From SZUA-100 sp965248135 (lineage in GTDB: Bacteria > Pseudomonadota > Alphaproteobacteria > Rhizobiales > Rhizobiaceae): a DNA stretch of 64,000 bases. Within the stretch, counting starts at the first letter, position 1, and the number at the start of each line of letters is the position of its first letter. Location: the NCBI GenBank assembly GCA_965248135.1, contig CBDFIN010000006.1:1-64000 (forward strand). Direction: 5' to 3'. The notes under the pieces are model-generated. The model made no database searches, was not told where the DNA came from, and saw only the letters and a list, made by a program, of their open reading frames with translations. Below are positions 43,430-52,589 of the stretch, in pieces. The translations under genes and the position numbers were made by a program.

Positions 43430-44577
43430 CCATGAGCTCCGATAGTTTCCAGTTCAAACTTGTAGCCCGGGACGGTTTGGCCCGGCGCGGTGCAATATCT
43501 ATGCCGCGCGGGGTGGTGCGAACCCCTGCCTTCATGCCGGTGGGAACCGCTGGCACCGTAAAAGCCATGTATATGGACCAGGTGCGTGATCTGGGCGCCG
43601 ATATCATCCTTGGCAATACCTATCACTTGATGCTGCGCCCGGGTGCAGAGCGAATCGCCCGGCTTGGTGGCCTGCATGAATTTGCCCGCTGGGACCATCC
43701 GATCCTGACTGATTCCGGCGGATTTCAGGTCATGTCACTGGCCCAGTTGCGCAAACTGACGGAGGAGGGGGTAGTCTTCAAGTCTCATATCGATGGCGCG
43801 AAACACAGTTTAACCCCGGAGCGTTCGATCGAAATTCAGGCGCTGCTGGATTCGGATATCCAGATGCAACTGGATGAGTGCATTGCGTTACCGGCCCCAA
43901 AGGACGAGATTGAGCGCGCGATGGAACTTTCGCTGCGCTGGGCCGAGCGTTCGGCTTTGGCCTTCGAACAGCAGGACGACCGCCATCGTCGTGCGATGTT
44001 TGGCATCGTTCAGGGAGGCGATATTGCGGCCCTGCGGGTGCGTTCTGCCGAAGCGCTTGCTGCCATGAACCTTAAGGGCTATGCGATTGGCGGTCTGGCG
44101 GTTGGCGAGCCGCAAGAGGTGATGTTAAAAATGCTCGATATCACTTGCCCGGTGCTGCCGGAACATAAGCCGCGCTATCTGATGGGTGTGGGCACGCCCG
44201 ACGATCTTGTTGAATCAGTCTATCGCGGCATCGATATGTTCGATTGTGTGATGCCAACAAGGGCAGGGCGCCACGGCACCGCCTATACACGCTTCGGCAA
44301 GATCAATCTGCGCAATGCCCGCCACGCCGAAGACCCCCGTCCACTTGATGAACGCTCCGATTGCCCGGCTTCGCGCGACTATAGCCGTGCCTATTTGCAC
44401 CATCTTGTCCGCGCCAATGAGGCGCTTGGCGGCATGTTGTTGAGCTGGAATAATCTGGCCTATTATCAACAACTGATGGACGGCATGCGCAAGGCAATCG
44501 AAGCTGGATCATTTGAAGATTTCCGCGCCAATGTTAAACATCAATGGCAGCAAGGCGACATTAAGGCATACGGCTAG
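43426..44577 (+). CDS. tgt: queuine tRNA-ribosyltransferase
   Basis: A 383-residue enzyme exchanging guanine-34 for preQ1 in GUN-anticodon tRNAs. The ATG overlaps the queA stop (ATGA); a second ATG lies 6 bp on. Motifs: NTYHLMLRPGAERIARLGGL, LTDSGGFQVMSLAQLRKLTE with the active-site Asp, GIVQGGDIAALR, YLMGVGTPDDLVESVYRGID, and FDCVMPTRAGRHGTAYTRFG with the nucleophilic Asp. The zinc ligands that normally follow the SRAYLHHL region are not a full CXCXXC set in my reading; the nearest Cys is ERSDCPAS, just before it. The queA-tgt pair forms one operon. Confidence 0.95.
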   Translation: MTMSSDSFQFKLVARDGLARRGAISMPRGVVRTPAFMPVGTAGTVKAMYMDQVRDLGADIILGNTYHLMLRPGAERIARLGGLHEFARWDHPILTDSGGFQVMSLAQLRKLTEEGVVFKSHIDGAKHSLTPERSIEIQALLDSDIQMQLDECIALPAPKDEIERAMELSLRWAERSALAFEQQDDRHRRAMFGIVQGGDIAALRVRSAEALAAMNLKGYAIGGLAVGEPQEVMLKMLDITCPVLPEHKPRYLMGVGTPDDLVESVYRGIDMFDCVMPTRAGRHGTAYTRFGKINLRNARHAEDPRPLDERSDCPASRDYSRAYLHHLVRANEALGGMLLSWNNLAYYQQLMDGMRKAIEAGSFEDFRANVKHQWQQGDIKAYG

Positions 44578-44668
44578 CAGAAATTGCCGCATACCATTGG
44601 TGCCTTTACAACCGACGTAATATAGCGCGCAGGCTCCTGCAGCAGTGCGGAATTTGGAAGGCTATCAT

Positions 44669-45394
44669 ATGGAAAATCGTGATCTCGATGAAAATGGTTG
44701 GCAATCATCGGCAGCAGCATGGATTGCGCGAACCGGTGATGAGGGCGATTTTGGCAGAAAGTATGTGCTCGATGAAATCATGCTGCAACGAGCACTTTCG
44801 CACAGTGCGAAGTCAGCTCTGGATGTTGGCTGCGGCGAGGGACGGTTTTGCCTATTTTTGACGAAGAATGGTATCGAAACCTGCGGCGTAGATCCGGTGC
44901 CGGAGATGATTACCGAGGCCAGACGCTGTCACCAATCAGGCAATTATCTGCAAGGATTTGGGGAAAAACTACAATTTGACGAAGCCAGCTTCGATCTGGT
45001 TGTGAGCTATCTAAGCCTGATTGATATCGACAATGCCGATGCCGCTATTTCTGAAATGGCCCGGGTGGTCAAACCGGGCGGGCATATTCTGGTTGCGAAT
45101 CTGACCAGCTTTTCCACTTCCTGCGGTCCTGTAAACTGGAGGACCTGTAAGGATACGGGCGAGAAATTTCGACCATTAGGCTTTTATCTTCAAGAACAAA
45201 AAGATTGGTTTGAATGGGATGGGTTGCGTATCGGCAATTGGCACCGTCCTTTATCTCATTACATGAAATGGTTTTTGTCTGCTGGGCTAACGCTAACCTA
45301 TTTCGACGAACCGTCGCCAAAAGACGTTCCTGCTGACGAAATAGAAAAATATCACAAGATGCCGTATTTTATGGTCATGGAGTGGCGGAAATAG
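44669..45394 (+). CDS. class I SAM-dependent methyltransferase
   Basis: About 241 residues from MENRDLDENGWQSSAAAWIA, with GGAAGG 8 bp upstream. The SAM-binding motif I is ALDVGCGEGRFCLFL; the acidic post-I residue is in TCGVDPVPEMI; the later motifs are FDEASFDLVVSYLSLIDI and ARVVKPGGHILVANL. The C-terminal part (HRPLSHYMKWFLSAGLTLTY...) resembles small-molecule methyltransferases. The substrate is unknown. It stands alone about 90 bp after tgt. Confidence 0.88.
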   Translation: MENRDLDENGWQSSAAAWIARTGDEGDFGRKYVLDEIMLQRALSHSAKSALDVGCGEGRFCLFLTKNGIETCGVDPVPEMITEARRCHQSGNYLQGFGEKLQFDEASFDLVVSYLSLIDIDNADAAISEMARVVKPGGHILVANLTSFSTSCGPVNWRTCKDTGEKFRPLGFYLQEQKDWFEWDGLRIGNWHRPLSHYMKWFLSAGLTLTYFDEPSPKDVPADEIEKYHKMPYFMVMEWRK

Positions 45395-45688
45395 ATGAAC
45401 AATTGGTTTGCCAAATGATTGGGGGAAAACCTGATACAGCCGCATCTATATATTTTGTCGCTACATGAGTTTGTCGCATAAGATATATTATGGAACTTTT
45501 TTGTGTGGCAAGTTACCGGAATCCCGGCGTTTTTGTATCATTACCCGGACTTGGCATTGATTTGGTATTTAATAAAGCTCGATGCCAAGCTGCCTGCACA
45601 TTCACAAAACCCGCATAATATCTTGTACTGATATCAACACACCGGCTATGAAAACAGATGTCTCGCTCCACCGACCAGGAATAAATCA

Positions 45689-46498
45689 ATGGCTGAATTG
45701 CTTCGAAAACCCACAAGCGCGCACGGCAAAGTTCATGCAATCACGCCCGAAATTGCCAGCTGGAAATATGTTGGCTTTGAAGTCCACATACTTGCACCCG
45801 GCGACAGCGTCGATCAACCGACCGGCGACCGGGAAGCCATTTTGGTGCTGGTCGAAGGCAAGGCCGGGCTTTCTGCAGGCAATGTGAGTTTTGGCGAAAT
45901 GGGCGATCGGATGGATGTTTTCGAACGCACACCGCCACACTGTCTTTATGTGCCCAATGACAGCGACTGGCGCGCTGTCGCCACCACCAATTGCGTTCTT
46001 GCTGTTTGCACGGCACCCGGATCGGGCAATCACAGCGCTCAAAAACTAGGCCCGGACGGGATTGAAACCGTTCCAAGAGGCAAAGGTACAAATACGCGCT
46101 ACATCAATAATATTGCGATGGAAGACCGCAATGTGGCTGATAGTCTGCTGGTCACCGAGGTTTTCACACCGCAAGGCAATTGGTCATCTTATCCTTCGCA
46201 TCGCCACGACGAAGATGATTATCCAAATATGACTTATCTTGAAGAGACCTACTACCACCGGCTTAATCCGAAACAAGGTTTTGGTATTCAGCGGGTTTAT
46301 ACCGAAGACGGTGCGCTGGATGAAACGATGGCCGCAAAAGACGGCGATGTTGTACTGGTCCCGAAGGGTCACCATCCGTGTGGCACGCCCTATGGATACG
46401 AGATGTACTATCTCAATGTGATGGCCGGGCCGCTGCGCAAATGGCGGTTTAAAAACGACCCGGATCATGACTGGATTTTTCAACGTGACAAGGGGTGA
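45689..46498 (+). CDS. iolB: 5-deoxy-glucuronate isomerase
   Basis: A 269-residue bicupin enzyme of myo-inositol catabolism converting 5-deoxy-glucuronate to 2-deoxy-5-keto-gluconate. The C-terminal cupin has the metal site SHRHDEDDYPNMTYLEETYY, then GFGIQRVYTEDGALDETMA, VLVPKGHHPCGTPYGYEMYY, and LNVMAGPLRKWRFKNDPDHD. The length is usual. No other iol gene is nearby, so it may work with an iol operon elsewhere, or on a related substrate. Confidence 0.9.
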   Translation: MAELLRKPTSAHGKVHAITPEIASWKYVGFEVHILAPGDSVDQPTGDREAILVLVEGKAGLSAGNVSFGEMGDRMDVFERTPPHCLYVPNDSDWRAVATTNCVLAVCTAPGSGNHSAQKLGPDGIETVPRGKGTNTRYINNIAMEDRNVADSLLVTEVFTPQGNWSSYPSHRHDEDDYPNMTYLEETYYHRLNPKQGFGIQRVYTEDGALDETMAAKDGDVVLVPKGHHPCGTPYGYEMYYLNVMAGPLRKWRFKNDPDHDWIFQRDKG

Positions 46499-46831
46499 AA
46501 CGGCCGCCCGAATTCCCGAGGTTTTTGTTCACTAAACCCTGTGTTTGGGTGTCTTGCAGATAATCGTATTCGCAAGCGATTGCCGTGGGTGTCTGCCACG
46601 TTGTTGTAACGATGTTGCTGATCTGTTTTTCGAATATGCAAGACAGCAAGGTGTTTTGTTTCCACCATCGCATCCCCCTGCCCTCAATGTGCTGTTTTTA
46701 CATCGCCTACAAGACACCGCGAGCGAATTAGCGGTCCGGAAAGCCAAAACTCATTTGACCTGTCGGCCCAAGTTGTGGAAAAGAGGTCGGGTTAATAAAG
46801 GCTGGACGCATGTCCCCTGCCCTTTTATTCG
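46499..46831. other. gene-free stretch before tRNA-Thr
   Basis: About 330 bp with short overlapping frames but no ribosome sites or recognisable products. It probably contains the tRNA-Thr promoter just upstream of 46832. Confidence 0.4.
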
Positions 46832-46907
46832 GCCGCTTTAGCTCAGTTGGTAGAGCATCGCATTCGTAATGCGGAGGTCGCCAGTTCAAGTCTGGCAAGC
46901 GGCACCA
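46832..46907 (+). tRNA. tRNA-Thr (CGU)
   Basis: A 76-nt cloverleaf. Acceptor GCCGCTT pairs with AAGCGGC; the D-arm contains AGCTCAGTTGGTAGAGC; the anticodon loop CATTCGTAATG has CGT; the T-arm is CCAGTTCAAGTCTGG; CCA is encoded. IS relics begin about 70 bp downstream. Confidence 0.96.
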
Positions 46908-46975
46908 TTTTCTTACGGGTCCGACCCGCCAACAGCGCTGCTGGATGCACAGTGAGCGCTTGAGCGCCATGTCAA

Positions 46976-47400
46976 TGAACCGCCCCGGGTTTGCCGGAGA
47001 GTAAAACTCTCATAAAGGTGAACCTGTGACACGGAAAAAATATACCCCGACCTACACGGCTGAATTCCGCGTTCGCGGTGTTCGGCTTTTCAACCATCAT
47101 CGTGCTGATTATCAAAGCGACAACGCGGCCTACAAGGCGATAGCGTCCAAGCTTGGCTGTTCCCATGATACGCTGCGCGCCTGGTGCATTCAATTCGCAC
47201 CAAAAGCGATGCCTGTGACAGCGCGGAAATCGAACGCGTCCATGAACAAAGCGGCAAGCGCTATGGCGCCCGCAAGGTCTGGCATCAGCTTGGCCGCGAA
47301 GGAACGGATATCGCACGCTGCACGGTGGAGAGATTGATGAAAACAATGGCAATACAGAGCGTTGTGCGGGGCAAGAAGGTGATCACGCCCGACCTCGATG
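46976..47400 (+). pseudogene. decayed IS3-family element (orfA and start of orfB)
   Basis: It starts with the same tip as the intact IS3 at 2572 (TGAACCGCCCCG...GGAGAGTAA). OrfA (MTRKKYTPTYTAEFRVRGVR, LGCSHDTLRAWCIQ) loses its frame after about 60 codons and is missing its coiled coil. An orfB scrap follows in another frame (YGARKVWHQLGREGTDIARC, MAIQSVVRGKKVITPDLD). The catalytic core is gone, and the sequence switches to an IS630 relic near 47400. Confidence 0.85.
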
Positions 47401-48062
47401 CCTTCATCAAGCAATTCATGCCAGACTCTCAAGCGCCACGGCACGAAAACCCTGATCGCCGGTTTCGATGAGGCCCGGCAAGCTGGTCGAGACCAAAGGG
47501 ACTTGATCTTTCTTGAGAACACTAACGTGTTGAGGGAAAGAAGCAGTTTCACAGGCACATGGGTCAATGCCAAAACCCGTCCGTATCAGACAGTCGGCGA
47601 TACGCGCACCGAGGAGGATTTCACCGCCTTTCTCGACGGCCTTTTGAACACCGCCCCTGATCGGCTCCAGAAAGGCAAGTGGTGCATTGTCTGCGACAAT
47701 CTCAACACCCATCTTTGCGAAGGCGTGGTGCGTCTGGTTGCCCGCCATTGCGCTATTGAGGATGAGCTTGGAATAAAGGGCAAAACCGGCATCTTGAAAT
47801 CGAAAAAGACACGGGAAGCCTTCCTTGGTGATAAAAGCCACCGCATCAACTTTCATTTCACGCCGCGCCATGGCTCAATCAGATCGAAATCTGGTTCTCA
47901 ATCCTGGTGCGCAAGTTGCAGCGCCGCGCAAGCTTCACATCCAAAGCCGACCTTGAGGCCAAAATCGAAGCCTTTATCGCATATTTCAATGAACTCATGG
48001 CAAAGCCATTTTCATGGACCTATCAAGGAAAACCATTGGCTGCATGGCTATGTGAGTTAAAA
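47401..48062 (+). pseudogene. decayed IS630-family transposase fragment
   Basis: The DDE half of a different IS630 type: LKRHGTKTLIAGFD, WVNAKTRPYQTVGDTRTEED, KGKWCIVCDNLNTHLCEGVV, HRINFHFTPRHGS, then the conserved SWLNQIEIWFS segment read in a shifted frame and the tail MAKPFSWTYQGKP. The 5' part is missing. About 26 extra residues between GFDEAR and the WVNAKTR segment look like an insertion. At least one frameshift (near 47875) makes it inactive. Confidence 0.82.
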
Positions 48063-48217
48063 ACTTCCGCCGAGGTGTACTCGTAGTTCGGTTTCCCGCC
48101 GAGCGGAGCGGCATCAATCTTCCAGGGTGCGCAAAATCCGTTTATTGAACAATTAGTGTGTAATTCGGTCAATTATGATATCTGCTGGATGACAAGCACT
48201 GAACCTGCGGGGAAGCT

Positions 48218-49060
48218 ATGTCACAAATACTGCAAGTAGCCTGTGTTCAAAATTCTGCAACGCCTAGCGTGGATGAGAATATTGAAACGTCCCTCCGTCT
48301 GGCGCATCAGGCCGCAGATGCGGGCGCACAATTGATATGCACGCCTGAATATTTCTCGGGACTGACAACCCAAAATGGCCTGTTCTTGCCGACCGCCTTT
48401 AAAGAGGACGACCATCCGGTAATACCGGCCTTTGCCAAAGCTGCAAAAACTCTCAATGTGTGGTTTCTTCTTGGCTCCCTTGGTGTCGTTAATAATGACG
48501 GGCGCATTTCAAACCGCTCCTACGTAATTCAGCCAGACGGGCGGATCGCCGCAACCTATGACAAAATTCATATGTTTGATGTTGATCTTGAAGCTGGCAG
48601 CTACCGTGAATCGGCAACAATTGCGCCAGGAGACCAGGCCGTGGTCGCAAGTCTTCCGTGGGGCGGCCTTGGGCTTTCGATCTGCTACGATCTTCGTTTT
48701 TCCGCCCTCTATCGCAAGCTGGCTCAGTTGGGTGCATCGCTGTTGGCGGTGCCGGCGGCCTTTACCAAAGCAACCGGCGAAGCACACTGGCATGTGCTTA
48801 ATCGCGCCCGGGCAATTGAAACCGGCAGTTTCGTAATTGCGCCCTGTCAATACGGAACTATTGAGGGCGGCGGAGCATGTTATGGTCACTCACTGATCGT
48901 TGATCCGTGGGGTAAGGTGCTTGGTGATGGCGGCGATGATGAAGGCTTCGTGACAGCAAAACTCAATCTTGATGAAGTGGATACGGCGCGTAGGCGCATT
49001 CCCGCTCTCACCCATGACCGTGAAATCCGCGATACTTCGGTCTATGCGATTGCTGAATAG
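48218..49060 (+). CDS. nitrilase-superfamily carbon-nitrogen hydrolase (omega-amidase-like)
   Basis: A 280-residue cytoplasmic amidase with the full Glu-Lys-Cys triad: Glu44 in LICTPEYFSG, Lys116 in ATYDKIHMFDV and Cys156 in GLGLSICYDLRFSALYRKL. The overall pattern (ISNRSYVIQPDGRIAATYDK, HVLNRARAIETGSFVIAPCQ) is that of the Nit2/omega-amidase branch, which hydrolyses alpha-keto amides. Next to a glutamine-synthetase-like ligase and GlxBCD it could clear a gamma-glutamyl-type amide or keto-amide; that is inference. It converges on the GntR regulator gene. Confidence 0.87.
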   Translation: MSQILQVACVQNSATPSVDENIETSLRLAHQAADAGAQLICTPEYFSGLTTQNGLFLPTAFKEDDHPVIPAFAKAAKTLNVWFLLGSLGVVNNDGRISNRSYVIQPDGRIAATYDKIHMFDVDLEAGSYRESATIAPGDQAVVASLPWGGLGLSICYDLRFSALYRKLAQLGASLLAVPAAFTKATGEAHWHVLNRARAIETGSFVIAPCQYGTIEGGGACYGHSLIVDPWGKVLGDGGDDEGFVTAKLNLDEVDTARRRIPALTHDREIRDTSVYAIAE

Positions 49061-49077
49061 GCTCCGGCGTCAGCGGC

Positions 49078-49797
49078 TTAAATTTCCACTTCGGTGCCGA
49101 TCAAATGCGCGCGCGCCAGTTCCATATGATCATTGAGTGCCTCGATTGCCCTGGTCTGATCACGTTGTTTGAGCGCCTCGAATATTGCAGTGTGGCACAC
49201 ATTGTAGGCATTAATGTTATCCGGGGTGAGGATCAAATCCTTGGACTCTCGCCATTGAGAATGGGTCCTCACCTCATTTATCTGCTCATATAAATGATAA
49301 ATCAACGGATTGCGCGAGCATTTCGCTAACAGAAGATGAAATTCGGAATCCCAGCGAGTAAAGCGGTTCTTGTCGTCTTTGGAGTCCTTAAGCTGTTTTA
49401 ACACCCCCTCCATGGTCGCAATATCGCGCGATGTCGCGTTGATAACCGCCAGACGCGCCATTTGACGCTCTACGCCAATGCGGGCATCGATTAATTGTAG
49501 CGGACTAATACTCTCGATGACATTTTCCACCTCAAACTCGTTTGGTCCAAAGTATTTGACGAATGTACCGCTGCCGATCTTACGCTCCACAAAGCCGGCC
49601 TGTTCGAGATTGGTCAGGGCTTTTCGGATAGTGCTGCGCGAGGCCTTGTACCGCTCGGACAACTGGCGTTCCGCCGGAAGCTGATCCCCGTTCACATACG
49701 ATCCCATCTCGATCTCTCGTCTGATCTGCGCAGAAATCGCGCGTGCACTCATGCCGCTCGACTTTTCCATCGGGTTGATTTTAACATCCGCTATCAT
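49078..49797 (-). CDS. GntR-family (FCD-type) transcriptional regulator
   Basis: 239 residues. The N-terminal winged helix-turn-helix is SAQIRREIEMGSYVNGDQLP, AERQLSERYKASRSTIRKAL and TNLEQAGFVERKIGSGTFVK. The C-terminal all-helical ligand-binding FCD domain has DSEFHLLLAKCSRNPLIYHL and HTAIFEALKQRDQTRAIEAL with likely metal-binding His/Asp residues. The ATG has GAGG upstream. It is divergent from the glutamine-synthetase-like gene across 331 bp and probably controls that operon in response to an amine or organic acid. Confidence 0.9.
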   Translation of the reverse strand: MIADVKINPMEKSSGMSARAISAQIRREIEMGSYVNGDQLPAERQLSERYKASRSTIRKALTNLEQAGFVERKIGSGTFVKYFGPNEFEVENVIESISPLQLIDARIGVERQMARLAVINATSRDIATMEGVLKQLKDSKDDKNRFTRWDSEFHLLLAKCSRNPLIYHLYEQINEVRTHSQWRESKDLILTPDNINAYNVCHTAIFEALKQRDQTRAIEALNDHMELARAHLIGTEVEI

Positions 49798-50055
49798 ACT
49801 GCCTCAGTCTTTCACCCTCGTCAAAATTGGTCACACGCTCAAATGATTGCGTATACCATTTCGCAGTCTTCATGACCAATTGCCAATGATGAAAATCAAA
49901 TCGCGTGTTTTCCCGATATCCTATCATATCGGTCAGAGCAATGTTTGATCTATGGCAACCACCTGATCGGATAGTGCTTCCTATCACATATTCGCAAATT
50001 TCTAACCGGTTTTGCAATTTGAACAAATTTATTTTCGATATTGCTCAAAAACCAG

Positions 50056-50085
50056 TTGTCAAAATTGGTATACTATTGGTAGAAT
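50056..50085 (+). promoter_or_regulatory. promoter with candidate GntR site upstream of the GS-like operon
   Basis: TTGTCA (50056-50061) and TAGAAT (50080-50085) are separated by 18 bp, a plausible -35/-10 pair. The spacer holds ttggtatactattggt, centred on the palindrome GTATAC, resembling GT-N-AC operators of the GntR/FCD group. The word attggt occurs three times at about 11-bp steps here. The leader to the GTG start is about 40 nt. Confidence 0.45.
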
Positions 50086-50128
50086 ATTGGTTGAGCCAGT
50101 AATTGCGGCCTTGCAGGGAGGAAAGATT

Positions 50129-51604
50129 GTGACAACGGACATTGAGAAATTTGTTGAGGCCGAAGGCCGCGATGCACTGGTGAAGGAGGTCCGCAACAAG
50201 ATTGATGCCCTGGGTATTGAATATCTTTATCTGCAATTTGTTTCTGTCACCGGCAAGATCATGGGCAAGGGAATACCATCTGATCATTGGGAGATGGTCG
50301 CCCAAAAAGGTTTCCAGCTGGTTTATGGCGCAACTATGAACCTGTTTACCAACCGCGCCGGAGAATATCTTGGCTATGGGCCGGAAGCAGCCGAACTGGT
50401 TGGTATCCCCGAGCCTGAAACTTTCATGCAACTGCCCTGGGCGCCAGAAATCGGGCGGTTTTATTGCACGCTTTTCCGCAACCGCGAAGAAAAGGTTGAT
50501 CCAGGCGCCTATCTGACCTCGGATTGCCGCGGCAATTTGCGCCGGATGCATAGGGATTTCACTGCAAAGCACGGCACCCGGTTGCGCATCGGTACCGAGC
50601 CCGAAATGATGTGGCTGAAATTCGACGAGGACGGCAAGCCGCGCGACGGCTACTCAAAGCCCTACTGCTATCACATCGACCAGTTCGAAAGCCTTCGTCC
50701 GGTATCGATGCAAGTCATTCGCTATGCCCGCAAGATGGGGCTCGACATGATCCAGGGCGACCACGAAGACGCGCCCGGCCAGCTCGAACTCAACTGGATG
50801 TACGACGACGTATTGCGTAATGCCGACCGTCTTACCACCTACCGGCAGATCTGTGCGCAGGTGGCGCGTGAAAACGGTATCTTCGCCTGCTTCATGACCA
50901 AGCCGTTCATGGGCGTCTCTGCCAGTGGTTGCCACCACAATATGAGTCTGTGGCGCGGTGGGGACGACGAATTTGTCAAATGCGGTAATGATCGCGACGA
51001 TTTGCCGGGTATGTCCGGCAACTACATGTATGTGAAGGGTGGCGAAAACACCTTCATGCCAGACGATGATGACCCGCAGATGCCCGGAAAAGAAGGGCTT
51101 AAGGCCATTGGTGGCGTGGTCCATCACCTGCAGGCGTTGACCGCGATTGGCTGTTCGACCGTGAACTCCTATCGCCGGCTGTGGGATACGGGTTTCTGGG
51201 CACCGGTCTTTGCCGACTGGGGCTTCCAGAACCGGACAACTGGTCTGCGCGTTTCAGCGCCCGGTCGGTTCGAATACCGCTCGGTCGATTCGATGGTCAA
51301 TCCCTATCTCATGGGTTCCACCTTGCTGGCGGCGATGGATGACGGCATCGACAACAATCTGGATCCAGGTGAGCCCGAGGAGCGCAACATCTACGACGCG
51401 ATCAAGGCGGGCAAAGAGGTCAAGAAACTGCCGATGTCGCTGGGCGATGCGCTTGATCATCTGGCCGGCAGCGAGGTTGTGATGCGCGGCATGCCAGGCG
51501 AGATGCATCGGTTGTTCGACGAATACAAGCGAGACGAGTTTGCCCGTTTCATGTCGACAGTGACCGAGTGGGACAACGATACCTACATGGAATGTTTGCC
51601 GTAA
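50129..51604 (+). CDS. glutamine-synthetase-family ligase (GMAS-like role proposed)
   Basis: About 491 residues, starting at GTG (TTDIEKFVEAEGRDALVKEV) behind GGGAGGAAAG. GS-fold signatures: the N-terminal beta-grasp (LYLQFVSVTGKIMGKGIP), IGTEPEMMWLKFDEDGKP with metal-binding Glu, GDHEDAPGQLELNWMYDD, the nucleotide loop GVSASGCHHNMSLWR, TVNSYRRLWD, and GLRVSAPGRFEYRSVDSMVN. It differs in length and details from typical GlnA and from GlnT/GMAS, so the substrate is open. Next to GlxBCD and a sarcosine-oxidase-type enzyme, ligation of an amine to glutamate is the most reasonable guess. Confidence 0.85.
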   Translation: MTTDIEKFVEAEGRDALVKEVRNKIDALGIEYLYLQFVSVTGKIMGKGIPSDHWEMVAQKGFQLVYGATMNLFTNRAGEYLGYGPEAAELVGIPEPETFMQLPWAPEIGRFYCTLFRNREEKVDPGAYLTSDCRGNLRRMHRDFTAKHGTRLRIGTEPEMMWLKFDEDGKPRDGYSKPYCYHIDQFESLRPVSMQVIRYARKMGLDMIQGDHEDAPGQLELNWMYDDVLRNADRLTTYRQICAQVARENGIFACFMTKPFMGVSASGCHHNMSLWRGGDDEFVKCGNDRDDLPGMSGNYMYVKGGENTFMPDDDDPQMPGKEGLKAIGGVVHHLQALTAIGCSTVNSYRRLWDTGFWAPVFADWGFQNRTTGLRVSAPGRFEYRSVDSMVNPYLMGSTLLAAMDDGIDNNLDPGEPEERNIYDAIKAGKEVKKLPMSLGDALDHLAGSEVVMRGMPGEMHRLFDEYKRDEFARFMSTVTEWDNDTYMECLP

Positions 51605-51653
51605 GCGTCGCAATAAAGGGAAATTCGATTTATCAAACAGGAGATTATCGCCG

Positions 51654-52589
51654 ATGTGCGGAATAGCAGGAATTATACACCGGAAAGGCACCGGCAATAT
51701 CGGCCAGGAGATGACCGACATGTTGCAGGCGCTGAAACACCGGGGGCCAGATTCAACCGGGTTTGCCGTCTATGGAGAGCCTGGCGAAAACACTTATATT
51801 ATGCGGTTCAAGGTCGCCGAACAGGAGGACTTGCGGTCCGGGTTGCAGATCCACAAGGAAATCAAGCAGCGCAAGGTGAAGGTTGACGAGACCCTCAAAG
51901 CGCTTGGTGTCCAAGTCGACGAGCTTGATGAAGCAACGGAATATGCCTTTCGATATGTGATTCAGTATGATGGCGATATGCGCACCCTTGCTGACCATGT
52001 CGAGGACACCGAAGGTGTTGAAATCCTGTCGCTTGGATCTGCCCTTGAGCTGATCAAAGACCTTGGTGATGCGGGTGTCGTGTCTGGCGCCTATGGTCTT
52101 GACGATTTCACCGGAACCCACGGCATCGGCCACACCCGCATGGCAACCGAATCGGACGTGGATATTCGTTCAGCGCATCCTTACTGGGCCTATCCCTATA
52201 ATGATATCGCAGTCGTCCACAACGGCCAGATCACCAATTACTGGCTGATGCGCCGCAAACTTGAGCGCGAAGGCCAGCGCTTTGTATCAAATTGTGATTC
52301 GGAGCTTTTGGCCGTCTACACCGCCAGCAATCTGGAAAAGGGTATTTCGCTGGAAGAATCCTTGCGAAAATCGATCCAGGATATCGACGGTGTCTTCACC
52401 TATCTGGTCACCACCAAAGACCAGCTGGGCATGGCCAAGGACACCATGGCTGCAAAACCCATGGTGCTCTATGAAAGCGATGATCTGGTCGCACTTGCTT
52501 CCGAGGAAGTGGCAATCCGCGCCATCATTCCTCATGAGATCGACACCTGGGATCCCTATGACGAGGAGGTACGGGTATGGCAGGCGTAA
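51654..52589 (+). CDS. class II glutamine amidotransferase subunit (GlxB/MgsA type)
   Basis: A 311-residue Ntn-hydrolase. Cys2 (MCGIAGIIHRKG) is the nucleophile that takes the amide from a gamma-glutamyl donor. Other family marks are ALKHRGPDSTGFAVYG, THGIGHTRMATESDVDIRSA, DIAVVHNGQITNYW and FVSNCDSELLAVYTASNLEK. It corresponds to the N-terminal domain of glutamate synthase, here a separate protein. It overlaps the next gene by 13 bp. In the N-methylglutamate pathway this is MgsA. Confidence 0.9.
   Translation: MCGIAGIIHRKGTGNIGQEMTDMLQALKHRGPDSTGFAVYGEPGENTYIMRFKVAEQEDLRSGLQIHKEIKQRKVKVDETLKALGVQVDELDEATEYAFRYVIQYDGDMRTLADHVEDTEGVEILSLGSALELIKDLGDAGVVSGAYGLDDFTGTHGIGHTRMATESDVDIRSAHPYWAYPYNDIAVVHNGQITNYWLMRRKLEREGQRFVSNCDSELLAVYTASNLEKGISLEESLRKSIQDIDGVFTYLVTTKDQLGMAKDTMAAKPMVLYESDDLVALASEEVAIRAIIPHEIDTWDPYDEEVRVWQA

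Noticed and set aside
30731..46907. A direct repeat of a tRNA 3' end marking island attachment sites
   Set aside because: Looked for copies of the tRNA-Lys and tRNA-Thr 3' ends elsewhere in the window and saw none.
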